The notes beneath the pieces were generated by a model, which did not search any database, was not told where the DNA came from, and was given only the letters and a program-made list of their open reading frames with translations. Below are positions 48,854 to 60,667 of a stretch of DNA of 64,000 nucleotides, one piece after another. The first letter of the stretch is position 1. Each line of letters starts with the position of its first letter. Source of the DNA: Chelydra serpentina (lineage: Eukaryota; Chordata; Testudines; Chelydridae); the NCBI GenBank assembly GCA_037349315.1, contig JBAIAC010000030.1, positions 12,483,501-12,547,500 of the forward strand. The letters are read 5' to 3'. A program made the translations under genes and the position numbers.

Positions 48854-50756
48854 CAGGCGACCATCTTGGCTTAACAGTGAAATCCTTGCTCGTCTTAAAC
48901 ACAAAAAAGGAGCTTACAAGAAGTGGAAGATTGGACAAATGACCAGGGAGGAGTATAAAAATATTGCTCAGGCATGCAGGAGTGAAATTAGGAAGGCCAA
49001 ATCACACTTGGAGTTGCAGCTAGCTGGAGATGTTAGGAGTAACAAGAAGGGTTTCTTCAGGTATGTTAGCAACAAGAAGAAAGTCAAGGAAAGTGTGGGC
49101 CCCTTGCTGAATGAGGGAGGGAATTTAGTGACAGAGGATGTGGAGAAAGCTAGTGTACTCAATGCTTTTTTTGCCTCTGTCTTCACAGACAAGGTCAGCT
49201 CCCAGGCGGCTGCACTCCGCAGCACGGTATGGGGAGGAGGTGACCAGCCCACTGGGGAGAAAGAAGTAGTTCGGGACTATTTAGAAAAGCTGGACGAGCA
49301 CAAGTCCATGGGGCCGGATGCACTGCATCCGAGGGTGCTAAAGGAGTTGGCCGATGTGATTGCAGAGCCATTGGCCATTATCTTTGAAAAATCATGGCAA
49401 TCGGGGGAGGTCCTGGATGACTGGAAAAAAGCTAATGTAGTGCCCATCTTTAAAAAAAGGAAGAAGGAAGATCCGGGGAACTACAGGCCAGTCAGTCTCA
49501 CCTCAGTCCCTGGAAAAATCATGGAACAGGTCCTCAAGGAATCAATTTTGAACCACTTAAAGGAGAGGAATGTGATCAGGAACAGTCAGCATGGATTCAC
49601 CAAGGGCAAGTCATGCCTGACTAACCTAATTGCCTTCTATGATGAGATAACTGGCTCTGTGGATGAGGGGAAAGCAGTGGATGTGCTATTTCTTGACTTT
49701 AGCAAAGCTTTTGATACAGTCTCCCACAGTATTCTTGCCAGCAAGTTAAAGAAGTATGGGCTGGATGAATGGACGGTAAGGTGGATAGAAAACTGGCTAG
49801 ATGGTTGGGCTCAACGGGTAGTGATCAATGGCTCCATGTCTAGTTGGCAGCCGGTATCAAGTGGAGTGCCCCAAGGGTCGGTGCTGGGGCCGGTTTTGTT
49901 CAATATCTTCATTAACGATCTGGAGGATGGTGTGGACTGCACACTTAGCAAGTTTGCAGATGACACTAAACTGGGAGGAGTGGTTGATATGCTGGAGGGT
50001 AGGGATAGGATACAGATGGACCTAGACAAATTAGAGGATTGGGCCAAAAGAAATATGATGAGGTTCAACAAGGACAAATGCAGAGTCCTGCACTTAGGAC
50101 GGAAGAATCCCATGCACTGCTACAGACTAGGGACCGAATGGCTGGGCAGCAGTTCTGCAGAAAAGGACCTAGGGGTTACAGTGGACGAAAAGCTGAATAT
50201 GAGTCAACAGTGTGCCCTTGTTGCCAAGAAGGCTAATGGCATTTTGGGCTGTATAAGTAGGGGCATTTCCAGCAGATCGAGGGACGTGATTATTCCCCTC
50301 TATTCGGCACGGGTGAGGCCTCATTTGGAGCACTGTGTCCAGTTTTGGGCCCCACACTACAAGAAGGATGTGGATAAATTAGAAAGAGTCCAGCGGAGGG
50401 CAACAAAAATGATTAGGGGGCTGGAGCACATGGCTTATGAGGAGAGGCTGAGGGAACTGGGATTGTTTAGCCTTCAGAAGAGAAGAATGAGGGGGGATCT
50501 GATAGCTGCTTTCAACTACCTGAAAGGGGGTTCCAAAGAGGATGGATCTAGACTGTTCTCAGTGGTAGAAGATGACAGAACAAGGAGTAATGGTCTCAAG
50601 TTGCAGAGGGGGAGGTTTAGGTTAGATATTAGGAAAAACTTTTTCACTAGTAGGGTGGTGAAGCACTGGAATGGGTTACCTAGGGAGGTGGTGGAATCTC
50701 CTTCCTTAGAGGTTTTTAAGGTCAGGCTTGACAAAGCCCTGGCTGGGATGATTTAG
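48840..50756 (+). CDS. CR1 ORF2, reverse transcriptase without endonuclease
   Basis: An open frame of 661 codons begins at ATG 48771 in flanking DNA; CR1 sequence starts near codon 24. Using that numbering: the pre-RT linker ([12 protein letters not shown], 28-39), [20 protein letters not shown] (179-198), [19 protein letters not shown] near 237-255, the catalytic Asp of motif A D309 in [13 protein letters not shown], motif [12 protein letters not shown] (364-374) and motif C FADD (395-398). The C-terminal [17 protein letters not shown] region follows. All RT catalytic residues are intact, with no stop or frameshift, but the N-terminal APE endonuclease and ORF1 are missing, so it cannot be autonomous. 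The enzyme primes reverse transcription at nicked target DNA and may also mobilise SINEs with CR1-like tails, such as the one at 16713. Confidence 0.93.
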   Translation, partial: KSKYGRRPSWLNSEILARLKHKKGAYKKWKIGQMTREEYKNIAQACRSEIRKAKSHLELQLAGDVRSNKKGFFRYVSNKKKVKESVGPLLNEGGNLVTEDVEKASVLNAFFASVFTDKVSSQAAALRSTVWGGGDQPTGEKEVVRDYLEKLDEHKSMGPDALHPRVLKELADVIAEPLAIIFEKSWQSGEVLDDWKKANVVPIFKKRKKEDPGNYRPVSLTSVPGKIMEQVLKESILNHLKERNVIRNSQHGFTKGKSCLTNLIAFYDEITGSVDEGKAVDVLFLDFSKAFDTVSHSILASKLKKYGLDEWTVRWIENWLDGWAQRVVINGSMSSWQPVSSGVPQGSVLGPVLFNIFINDLEDGVDCTLSKFADDTKLGGVVDMLEGRDRIQMDLDKLEDWAKRNMMRFNKDKCRVLHLGRKNPMHCYRLGTEWLGSSSAEKDLGVTVDEKLNMSQQCALVAKKANGILGCISRGISSRSRDVIIPLYSARVRPHLEHCVQFWAPHYKKDVDKLERVQRRATKMIRGLEHMAYEERLRELGLFSLQKRRMRGDLIAAFNYLKGGSKEDGSRLFSVVEDDRTRSNGLKLQRGRFRLDIRKNFFTSRVVKHWNGLPREVVESPSLEVFKVRLDKALAGMI

Positions 50757-50834
50757 TTGGGGTTGGTCCTGCTTTGAGCAGGGGGTTGGACTAGATGCCC
50801 TCCTGAGGTCCCTTCCAACTCTGAGATTCTATGA
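48840..50834 (+). mobile_element. Young CR1 LINE, 5'-truncated
   Basis: About 2.0 kb, from the linker after the (missing) endonuclease domain through RT and C-terminus, then a 3' UTR ending GATTCTATGA at 50825-50834. One uninterrupted frame, and near identity to the element at 31530, suggest recent activity of this lineage. No target duplication seen, as usual for CR1. Confidence 0.95.
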
Positions 50835-51115
50835 ATCCAAGGCTCCAGCCATTCTGGGTTTTGGCTCAGTTGATCCATCTTGTAAGTGTACCCACTGACC
50901 ATGCTCCTTCCACACCCATAATCTGCCCACAAGCCTTCTCTCAGCATAGAGGTGTGGAGATATTCTCTGTGGTGAGCAAGGGATGCAGAGGCCCTTCTGG
51001 AAAGGGGTATCACATGATGCTGCTTCTCACACCCTTTACATGCAGGTTTAAAGCTATTTCTGGGCCTTTAACTGGTGCGTAGACTATCCTATGCTCTCAC
51101 CCAGTGCCTGGGCTG

Positions 51116-51197
51116 AAGTCACATAGCTACAGTGGATCGATGGCAGAGACCAGAATCTAGAAGTCTCTGCTCTAACCACTATACAATATTTCCTCCC
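51116..51197 (-). repeat. Decayed tRNA-SINE (MIR-like)
   Basis: GTCACATAGCTAC, GGCAGAGACCAGAATC and CTCTGCTCTAACCACTATAC match the reverse complement of an ancient amniote tRNA-derived SINE of the MIR type, where the last part is the box A side. Strongly diverged. Confidence 0.45.
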
Positions 51198-51680
51198 CGT
51201 CTGCCTATATATCTTGGCCAGCATTTAAAATATCTCATCTGTATTGAAAAGTGACTCTCCAAAGAGTTCCCCTTATTTCAGTCGTCTGTCAAGGAACATT
51301 TGCATTCATTTAACACACTGGTGTGTCTGAATGGACATGATTGTTGGTCCAAAGGTGGGATAGATTTAATTTTGCCAGAAACAGTCTCTCCCTTTAGCTC
51401 ATGTTAGCATGAGCCTGTAAGAGGCATTTACAAAGTAGCAGCCATACCCCACAATAATTCTGTAAAATTCCAAAGGACTGAATTAACAGGTGATTTTCCA
51501 GCTTGGTGTAGGTCCTTCAAAACGAGCTGTCAATTTTACTGTCGACAAATGCCAGCTGTAAACTAAATAAAACAAACTATTCAAACTATTGCAGAACTAC
51601 CTTCAAGCAATTATGTACATTCTTTGTGGAATCTACTTTGGTGCAAATACGGGGGTAGAACATGTTATTTTGTAAATGCT

Positions 51681-51702
51681 ATTTAATTAATTAATTAATA
51701 AT
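51681..51702. repeat. (TTAA)n-type microsatellite
   Basis: Five ATTA units in register. Confidence 0.85.
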
Positions 51703-52204
51703 ATTCATAAACACTTGTATACAGAGCCATACATATTATATTCATAGGGAGAATAAAGACATGGCTCTTTGTCCTGCAAAGTTTGCACTACTTGAAAATA
51801 CTACAGTTATTACACACACAGGTCTGTGGATTATATATTTGTAAATCTTAAGAAATCAAGTATCTGAAACCAACATGTTTTGGGCAGTGTAGAAAGTTTG
51901 CAGGGTTGGGTACAAGGTTGCTAAGAAAAGAAGTTTTAGCACATGAAGGGACATTGGATGTATCATAACAGAGCAGATCACTGGTCTTTCAAAGCTGGTA
52001 TCTTGTTTCCAGTAGGGGCCAACATCTGATGCTTGAGCATCAGAGGAAAATGAAAAACCCTTAATGCATTTAACCCAATTCTGCATTACCCTCTGTGGCT
52101 ATCTGCAGTACCCTAAAGCACAGTAATCGGTTACCTGTCTCTTAGCTTGCAAAATTACAAATGTTTTTAGTAGTCATAAAATTATCTATCCTTACAAATC
52201 AAAA

Positions 52205-53300
52205 AATTTGACTTGATGACATTTTTCAGCAACAAATTCCACAGGTTGACTCTATGTTATATACATTAGAATCAACAAAAGGAAATGCTAACTATATCAG
52301 ACCTTAGTTTTAAATGTCTCTCTGTTCTTATATTATAAACCAAGATGAAAAAGGAAGGCCCAATCTGACTTCATCATAGCCATGTTAATTTTAAATACCA
52401 CAATAAATTCCTATGATCTCTTCCCTCTCCTAGCTAAATAATCCCAGTTCTTGAAATCTCTTGGAATGTTAGTCCCACTGTACCGTTAACTATCTATGTT
52501 GTCTTTACGTGAGCCATTTCAGGCACAATTATATGTTTCTTAAGGCAAACAAAACAGGGCCTGGAAGTCCAAGTGAAGACACCGCATTTCTCAGCAGAAT
52601 GTCATTATGGACCTGATCTTGAGAGATGCTGAGCACCTGCAATTTCCTTTAGCGACAGTACAGGATCTGGCCTTGTATTTTTGTATTACTGTCTATCTCT
52701 TTTTTAATCCACCCAAGCATTCCATTTACTTTTTAAACTGCTCTTCTGCAGAGACTTCTCTGCTGTACTGGTATCTTTATTAATCTATTCATGATGACTC
52801 CTAACTCTTTCTCTTCCTAGGCTCAAGTAAATTCAGATCCCATGGACCAGATCCAATGCATATTGAAGTCAATTGTCAGACTTTTGCTGACTTAACAAGG
52901 GGTTTGATTCGGTCCCCATGAGTTTAGATGGGAAGGTTAAGCTACTTCTTCTGATGTGCCTTACACCACCCACATTTCTAAGCTGAACTGTGAGTGTATG
53001 CCACTGGGAAGTGTAGTCCTTCAAGTACGTTTACATCTATCTGGAGTTTCTTCATAACCCTCCAGAGTTTTCCACTAACTGAAATTTCATCTACAAAGAT
53101 CAACAACTTGCTGCCTACTTGCTCCCTGAAATCACCAATATATATGCTGGTCCTAACACCAATCCTAAGGCACCTACTCTGAACCTTTCTTCACTCTGAA
53201 GAGTAGCCATTCACCACAACAATCTTATTTCTAGCCAATTTTTTAAAAGTATTACAAAAAATTGCCCCTTATCCCATGATTTATTTATTTCCTTTTATAC
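52205..53300 (-). mobile_element. Old antisense CR1/L3-like LINE
   Basis: On the minus strand, pieces match CR1/L3 ORF2 in order: near 53170-53290 the RT region, 52690-52810 the stretch encoding the post-motif-C helix, and 52200-52460 the RRATK...RLKELGLFSL-type tail, here visible as its complement around AATAATCCCAGTTCTTGAAA. Many indels; no frame survives. Confidence 0.55.
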
Positions 53301-56300
53301 TAGGAATGGGCTCAAATCAAAAGCCCAGATAGAAACACACCTGAAATTTGGAGTCATTTACTTCTGATTTGGATCTACATTTTTAAGATGGGCCCTACCT
53401 CTGCTTAATATTCTTTTCACGATATTATTAAAGACGGATAAGGGACCCATTGTGCTATATACTGAACAAACATAGTGAAAGACGGGATTTTTATTGCCTG
53501 GGATTTGTAACCAGGTAGATTTCACCCCATGACTGTCTCTACCCTGTCCTGGTGTGTGCAGGTTCTCTTCGCTGTACAACTTTCCCTCACTCTCTACAAT
53601 CTAAACTCTCTTTTCTTCTATAACATATACTCAGGGATCACCATATCGTGTCAGTTTTTATTGGCCCACCCCTTTTCTGAGCTATCACTTCCAATGATCT
53701 CTTCTTGACAAGCTCAGGCACCATAAGTAACACAAAACTTACAGGATTGTAACTTCCCCTGGCAGCCATAGATAAGCTCAGGATTGTATGTGCTGAATGT
53801 TTTGGAATCTGTCCAGTAAAACACTAGTACTAAGCAAAGATAATATATTGACCAGTGAGCTGTACAAAGAGAATTCTACGGAATTTTAACCAAATCTCAG
53901 AATCTTTGCAAAGGGTTTATGCAAGTAGTTCATATAGGAATGCAGCCCTGGGTTTAAGCATTTGTTAGATATATTTCATTAATAAATGCATATATACTGT
54001 ACACATATACAGAGACATATCCTATAATATATCTGGCCTGATTCATCCCTGTGTTAATCCAGATTTACACCAGTGAGTTGCACCAGCATAAAACCAGAGC
54101 AATGCAGTGGTGAATTAAACCCACTACACACATACTAACATGCAGATCTAATGACTGTAAACAGAAAGTGCGGGGCATTATGAGATTTCAATGTGTTCGT
54201 AGTATAACCAGTATTTTAGGTAACTATTATACATATTTTAGTCCATCGTGTAAATAAGTGCAGCATCATATTTGTTGGTAGGTAGAATTACAATCTATAA
54301 AGAAATTAGGAGAGCAAAAAGAGCAAAATCTCTTAAGTATATGAAGCGTCCTTCCCCCCAAATTATAAAATAATTTTGTTTCAGATGTAAAAGGCAGATT
54401 ACCTCATGACAGTTGGCTTGTAAATGTATTAAATGGACAGAGGCATAGTGAGTGTCCTTCAAGATGAATTTCTTGTCATCTTTTCTTGTGAAAAGAAGTT
54501 TATCCCATCCCTTCAAAATCTGTAGGGTATCCTATTTTTTAGTCTCAAAAATATATTTGGCTTTCTTTGAAGATGAATAAAACTGAGATGCTATTATATT
54601 CAGTTCCTACTTTGCAGCATCCAGAAATTCCTTTGCTATTAATACGCCAGAGAAACAGATTTCTTTGATTTTTTTAGTTTAGAAGATCAAAAGCTGTCAG
54701 AAATTGTTTCAAAAGAAAAATAAATCTTTGAGAAGTTGGATTTGAAATAATGAGTCTCCAGCATGTTGCATATACAGTACTTAGAACTGTTTAATAGTAG
54801 ATGTCGTTATAATTGTTGTGTTTGTCTCTTTACTATCACCATTCACTTAGATGATGTATCAGTTTTATTCCCCCCCTTTTCTGCAGGTATGTTATTATAC
54901 AACAGGATATGAATGATGTTTTTTGCAACTTCTAGCAAATATCTCCCCAGGTAAAAGAAAATAGGCCCTGTTTGGAGGGATGAGGGGAGGAGCAATACAG
55001 CTTTAGATTAATAGGAAAAAAAATTCTTCTGAAATGCAGTTTGAAAACTACATAGATTTTTCAAACCATTGACATGCAGGCTTAGTTTGGTCCTAATATC
55101 AAAGCTTATTTTATATTTCATCATTAATATTTTGGAGATAAGGGAAGCATCAACCTGCAAAAGAGAGAGGAAATGGCTCCTTTTTATTTTCTGTTTTTGC
55201 TATGAAAGGTCCCTGGCCCGAGCAATGCATTTCATGGATGGTAATCTTTGCACAAGTCTCATGTGTGTTAAGACTGCAACAGATATTGCATTCGGTGTGC
55301 ATACAATATCCCTGACGTACCATAGATCCATATGTGCTGTAGAACTTGGACGCGTGATCATTTTAGAGTCTGTCTGGGTTAATGTCCTCAAGAAACATGG
55401 TGAGAAAATAGCTGTGCTGTAATGACTGAAAAACAGGTAATAAAAAAAAGAAGGGTGAGACTAAAACAAGAGGATTAAATATTGATAAACGTTAGACCTT
55501 ATTGGAAATAGCCTTGAATTTGTATGTTAGCTTGCAGCTAAACATCAAAATGTTATTAGGGCTTTCAATTTTTTCAGTGTTAAAGCTTTAAACCAATTTC
55601 ATATGTACAACCCAGTTCTAACTGTGCCACATTTACAATTGAATATTGGGGACAACATAAGTTTATTCATGATCAAGGACATTTATAATTGTTATGCTGG
55701 CAAATAAATAAGTCAAAGACTTTTTTGGGCAGGGAGGGGGTGTGAAAGAATATACTTTTAATTCCAAATTAAAATATTTAGTGCCTTATAAAGCAGTTGC
55801 TATTTAAACTGCCAATAATGTTTAACATGAATTTACTCACCACTGCCTATCCTCATACTGTATAATTTATAACACTAAGCCCTTTCAATACTCCAAAATG
55901 CCAGATAAACTTTTCTCATTTGCTCTTAATTTGGTCACGCAGGATAATACCAACATCTGAAGGCTCTTTAAACTGCTTTTTAAAATGCATTCCTGAAAGC
56001 ACCACCAATGCCACCTCTGCTCCTTGTCATCTTCCATAATTATTTCCAATCCAAAGCGGTCCTTAATGCGCTTATTAATCTGGCATTCTCCTCAGTGTGA
56101 AGCACATTCAGCTCTATTAATTTTTAAAAACCCTTTTTTATGGGGGACTGCAGATGCTTGGCTATTACTGAAAAGCTATTAGAAGTTAACACCTTTCTCT
56201 CCCCAGAGACTGGCATCATCCTATGCCTCTAAATGCCACCCTGTTTTACATTATCAGCTGCTAAGACTAAGTATTAGAGAATTTTTTTTTTTACTTCTGA

Positions 56301-57039
56301 ACTGTTAATGCTATTATTAGCTAATGGCAGAGTTCTGCATAGCGTATAGATACATACACTCCCTGTGTATGTCTACAGCATATAGGTTTTTATTTATCTG
56401 TCTCTGAACAATAATGGCTCTCACTCCTCCCACTCACTAGAAGGGAATGCTCAGGTGAGCTATGCTGACCGTACTCCCAAGAGTGATGATTATTTATGGT
56501 TTTTCTCAGTGTATATATTACATTCATGCCAATTTTTATAAGAGGAAAAAAGTGAAGAGACTGAAGTTGTAGTCTATCAACCCACAAACTGATATATTTT
56601 TGGAGGATTATTTCTTATAGAAATGGACTATGGCTTTGTCTCCATTGATATGTGAACCTTCACTGAAGGATTGGGAGTTAAAGGCATGTTACAAATATTA
56701 TAGAACACTATTTCTAAGCTGAAGCAAATATTGGGAATGGCCTTTCTTTCTTTCTTTCTTAAGCTTCAGATCTGGGCTATCCATTTCTCAGTCTAACCAC
56801 TGTTGTGCAAGTAGGACAAAGTTCAATCCCAAGCCTGGGCTGTTGTGTTCTTGGTTACTGTGAGTTCCTTAAATCCAAGCCTTACCGTATTATAGCTAGA
56901 TGTACCTATGAGCAAGACCCTGTTTATTCTATGATTGTGGCAGTGGAATTTGCCATGAAATCCACTCTTTGCCTCAGAACTGTTCTCCAGAATCTCAGCT
57001 TTCATTAAAAAATTGTTTTGTTTTTAGTCCTCATGATGG
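53301..57039. other. AT-rich unique DNA
   Basis: No defensible exon. 54031-54122 has a weak dyad repeat. 55930-56340 has a run of TAATTA-like cores and a less repetitive texture, making it a candidate conserved noncoding element. A frame at 55069-55422 has no recognisable domain. A TTTC microsatellite lies at 56742. Confidence 0.4.
56742..56760. repeat. (TTTC)n microsatellite
   Basis: Tandem CTTT units. Confidence 0.9.
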
Positions 57040-57119
57040 CGAAGATGAAAACATCAAAACTGTGAACTGTCTATAAACCGACAAGACAAGAGCCAGTCCC
57101 TCCCCAGAAGACCTTGCAT

Positions 57120-57200
57120 ATGGGGAGCGGGTTGGCTCAAGTTATTGGTAATGCCTTTGCATCTAGATCACTGGTTTGAATGCAGTCCAGGACAGTGACA
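57120..57200 (+). repeat. tRNA-derived SINE fragment
   Basis: GGTTGGCTCAAGTTATTGG resembles box A and CTGGTTTGAATGC box B of a tRNA-derived SINE, spaced by about 35 bp. The acceptor stem does not pair, so it is not a tRNA gene. Confidence 0.5.
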
Positions 57201-57349
57201 GAAAGTCATTACTCTCTGGTAGCTATTTTGTGGCCCTTGCGTGTGGGTGCGGAAATAGAGGGGGTCTCAGCGCTGGATCAGGCCTGCAGGGAGCTGCGGG
57301 CAGGATCCAGGCATAAGAGCCTACCCTCATAATTCTCCACAGCAACCCC

Positions 57350-57815
57350 CTGTGTAATAGGAAAGAAGGCAATACAGGAATTGCCTCACAGTAGCATCCT
57401 CCAAGCCACGAAGTTCCCTGTTTTGGGGTCTTACCATGAGATGGCTATTCAGTTTCCCAATCTGCTGCCAGTAAAATAAGATTGCAATTTATCACCATAT
57501 TAGGAAGCAAGCAGGTGGGTCTTGAGAGGGGCACTTATCACCATATTAGAGAGCAAACAGGTTAGTTTCTCAATCTACTGAAGGCCTTAACTTATCACCA
57601 TATTAGGAAGCAAAAGGATGAATCAGAGGGTAAGGGACAGGGCGGGTACCAAAAAAAAGGGTTGGGGATAAAAAGATGTTGTAACCATAACTCGGGGCTC
57701 ACTCTGTTGGTTGCGAGATGGAGGGGAATGAGCAGTCTGGATGCTGTAACCGAATAAATCGCCTCTTACCACTCCACCCGGCTTCATCCATCATTTGACT
57801 GTGCAACAATGGGAA
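57350..57815 (+). mobile_element. LTR-like sequence with triple U3 repeats
   Basis: Three direct copies of TTATCACCATATTAG plus AAGCAA lie at about 57498, 57538 and 57593, spaced 40-55 bp, as enhancer repeats are in retroviral U3 regions. Downstream are a GATAAAAAG possible TATA (57667), then CGAATAAATCGCCTCTTACC, a polyadenylation signal followed by a CACTCC-type R/U5 start, and a CA-rich end near 57810. I read it as a degraded solo LTR of an endogenous retrovirus. Ends and duplication were not fixed, and no viral gene is present. Confidence 0.5.
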
Positions 57816-59053
57816 ACGAGCGCTGATAGTCTCAGTCCAATTCCTAGTGGACAGGTATTCACATTATTAAAAGAAAACCAAAATCCCCAAATTGCCACCA
57901 TTGATACTAAATGGGCCCTCTGATGAGTATCCTTGGAGATGGCAGGTGTTGAACCGGCATGGAGATTGTCTGTTAGACATGTCCAGATCCGGGCACTCTT
58001 GCTGCCAGTGTTGCATCAGGTCCATGGATAAATAGGACAAGTCAGAGCTTGACCTTAGGTCCTGGCTCTGGCTTCCTTAACTGGACAGCCAAGGATTTTC
58101 TCTTGACACAGGTCAATCCTTGGGTGGCCTACAGGCAGTGTACGTAGCTCTAAGCCACCTGCTTTCTGCCACCTTGGCTATGGGGCGTGCCAGGGAGCAG
58201 AGGCAGAGAAAAGTTTATAGAGCACTGCCTAATCCTCAGCCAGTGCAGCAGTTGTACAGGAGTGAAGTAGCTGGTGTACACAGCCTCGGATCAGGGTAGT
58301 GAAAAAGTGGTATAGAAACACCTTTCTTCCACTCTCTTCAGCTGCACCAAATTTAAACTCAATGCAGCAGAAGACTGAGTTCCTCAGTCTCCAGGGCTGT
58401 CAAATCTGGTACTTTTCATGAGCACCAAATTCCCTTTGAAACATACCTATATGTTCTGGGGCACCCATTATAAATCTGAACATCCGATCTTAAAAAGATT
58501 GGTTGAAAACCATGATGTATCTGGCTTTACACTTTGGCATGGCACTGGGCCCAAACTTCTTAGTTAATTACAAGATATTGATGCAGAATCCAAGGGGCTG
58601 ATTTGTCTACTCACAGGTTCATAAAAGTGTGTCATTGTGTTCAAACAACTATGCTGGAATAAAAAATGGATGCAATGACACTAGAGAAAATTATGATTAC
58701 ATTATACCTTTAAAACATTGTTGTTGTGACACAAACTGACAAAGCTGGGACACTCTGACCTGAGCTAATGTCATTTAGTAGAAAAAACTGTAAGGAATGC
58801 TGGCTGCATTAACTGTGCATTTCCTGGTAATTTTTAATTTGTATGACAAAGCTAAGCAAGAGCCGGAATTTCTTGAGCACTTTAGCCCTGTTCTGGGTGC
58901 TTAAGAAATGTAGTATTAAGACTACCTTTTTTTCCTCCCTCTTAAACTTAGGAAAAAAGCTTTCTTAGAAGGTTGCAAAATAAGAGTTTAGATACATTTA
59001 ACCCTCTGAGATAAGTAGGAACCCCACCTCATCTTAAGAATTAATATCTATTG
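57816..59053. other. Unique DNA, no gene seen
   Basis: No recognisable element or exon. Confidence 0.45.
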
Positions 59054-59295
59054 CACAATGTTATTAGCAAAAACAATGAGGAGTCCTTGTGGCACCTTAG
59101 AGACTAACAAATTTATTTGAACATAAGCTTTCATGGGCTATAACCCACTTCATCAGATGCATGGATGATGAAGTGGGTTATAGCCCACGAAACAAATAAA
59201 TTTGTTAGTCTCTAAGGTGCCACAAGGACTCCTCGTTGTTTTTGCTGATACAGACTAGCACGGCTACCACTCTGAAAGCTTTCACAATGTTATTA
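59054..59295. mobile_element. Second fold-back Penelope-like insertion
   Basis: Read on the minus strand from 59282: GCTTTCAGAGTGGTAGCCGT, then GCTAGTCTG, then the body of the terminal repeat to a turning point near 59165, then the same body inverted to about 59067. One arm lacks about ten bases around the AAGCTT. Flanking direct repeats CACAATGTTATTA at 59054-59066 and 59283-59295 show that the palindrome inserted as a unit. The turning point falls just beyond the GATGCATG sequence, the same place as in the 8655 element. Confidence 0.78.
59119..59156 (-). ncRNA. Best-preserved hammerhead-like core
   Basis: Minus strand: CTGATGA, stem II GTGGG/CCCAT (one G-U pair), GAAA, then stem III A-GC-TTAT-GT-T with one G-U pair, then C at the cleavage position 17. 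Every invariant hammerhead core base is present. The bases outside the core (ATGCAT before, AAATAAA after) do not form a convincing stem I, so activity is doubtful without a partner strand. Confidence 0.5.
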
Positions 59296-59904
59296 ATTAT
59301 CCAGAGAGTAGAATGACTCTTCTGAAGATTAGGTAATGATGTAATTAGTCACTTTAAAAAAAATTCATATTAATTTATTCAATAGACATAAACTGCTCCC
59401 TCAAAGTCATTTCAATCCATCCTATAATTACTCGTTTAGTAAACATGTTTTCTGTAGAAACACTTCCTATTTATTTACCAGTGTATACAGCCCCCATTAC
59501 AAGGTATTTGGGTTTCTGTATAAAAGTTACCATCATAAGTTTAATAGATCTAGTCCCACTCTCCCATAAATACCTCAGCCAACCTACCAAAGGAAAGAAA
59601 ATGGAAAACTAAAAAGATTCATAGGAATTGAAAGGTCCAGAATAGAAAGCCCTTTCATGGACTCCTGAAGACAGTTACAGAGGGATTATCGCAGACATAA
59701 AAAGGGTGAGAGATAGACCCTGAACTGAGAAGTGTCTGCCCCCAGCCTGGTCCAGGTGGGGTCTTGGGGTGGAAAGAAGAAACACCTCAACAGATATCAA
59801 CTGCTTTGGAAACACATAGACGTACCTGAAATCTAGATTTTTAAGGGCATTATAAATCATCAGCAAGGCATTGCATTGAATCCTCTGGTTTACCAGCAAC
59901 CAGT
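59296..59904. other. Unique DNA, no gene seen
   Basis: No recognisable element. Confidence 0.45.
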
Positions 59905-60335
59905 GTGAATTAAAGAAGGCTTCCTATTCGTGTATTTAATGTTTCCATCCTGGACATAGTATTTTGCACTTGTCTTTATTGAATTTCATCTTGTTGATTT
60001 CATAAGAACTGACCCCTTTAGGAACCATTAGATACATCCTCCCAGTTTCACAGCAAATCTTTGACGATTGCTCTTTGAGCACAGTTTTTCAACCAGTTGT
60101 GCACTCATCTTACAATAATTTCTTATAGATCACATTTCCCTAGTTTGCTGATGAGAATGTCATGTAGGACTGTGTCAAAAACCTGACTAAAATCAATATA
60201 TACCACATCTACTGCTTCCCCCCATCCATTAGGCCAGTAACCCTGTCAAAGAAGTAAATTAGATTGGTCCGGTATGATTCGAACTTGACACATCTATGTT
60301 GGCTAATTGTACTTATCTATCCTAGAAACAGTGAG
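59905..60335 (-). mobile_element. Old antisense CR1 fragment
   Basis: The plus strand contains CCAGTAACCCTGTCAAAGAA followed by AAATTAGATTGGTC, the complement of a CR1 ORF2 segment just upstream of motif A, and GTATTTTGCACTTGTCTTTA from a later segment. Order and strand fit one decayed CR1. Confidence 0.5.
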
Positions 60336-60667
60336 GTCCTGAATGACTATGGTGGGGTCCTGGCTGGAGAGAAAAGGGCTGACTGTCCTGAGAACCAGAG
60401 ATAGGAATGGCCATTCTGCAGAACTATTACACGATAACTCTTCCTTGCTCTGAGAGCGACCCACAAGGTGCAGATCAACCCCATGAGTGGCATCCTCCCT
60501 CCCCTGAGTAAAGAGGGTGAATGAGCCACCCGAATTCCCCAAAATTCTTCCCTTGGTCTCTAAGAAGTACTTCATTTACTGTCATCCAGGATGAGATAAA
60601 CTCAAATTATAAAACTTTTAAGAAAAAAATGATTTAGATGGTGACTGCAAAACTCCAAAAAGCAAGT

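Larger units (their letters stand above)
50835..52199. other. Unique DNA with a relic SINE
   Basis: No host gene seen. An (ATTA)n tract lies at 51681-51702. Confidence 0.45.

Noticed and set aside
55069..55422. 117-codon frame as a host exon
   Set aside because: No domain, no clear splice context, and a length within chance for AT-rich DNA with few stops in one frame.
57120..57200. tRNA gene
   Set aside because: Box-like motifs only; no cloverleaf.
57490..57620. CRISPR-like array
   Set aside because: Three imperfect direct repeats only, in vertebrate DNA with LTR-type surroundings.
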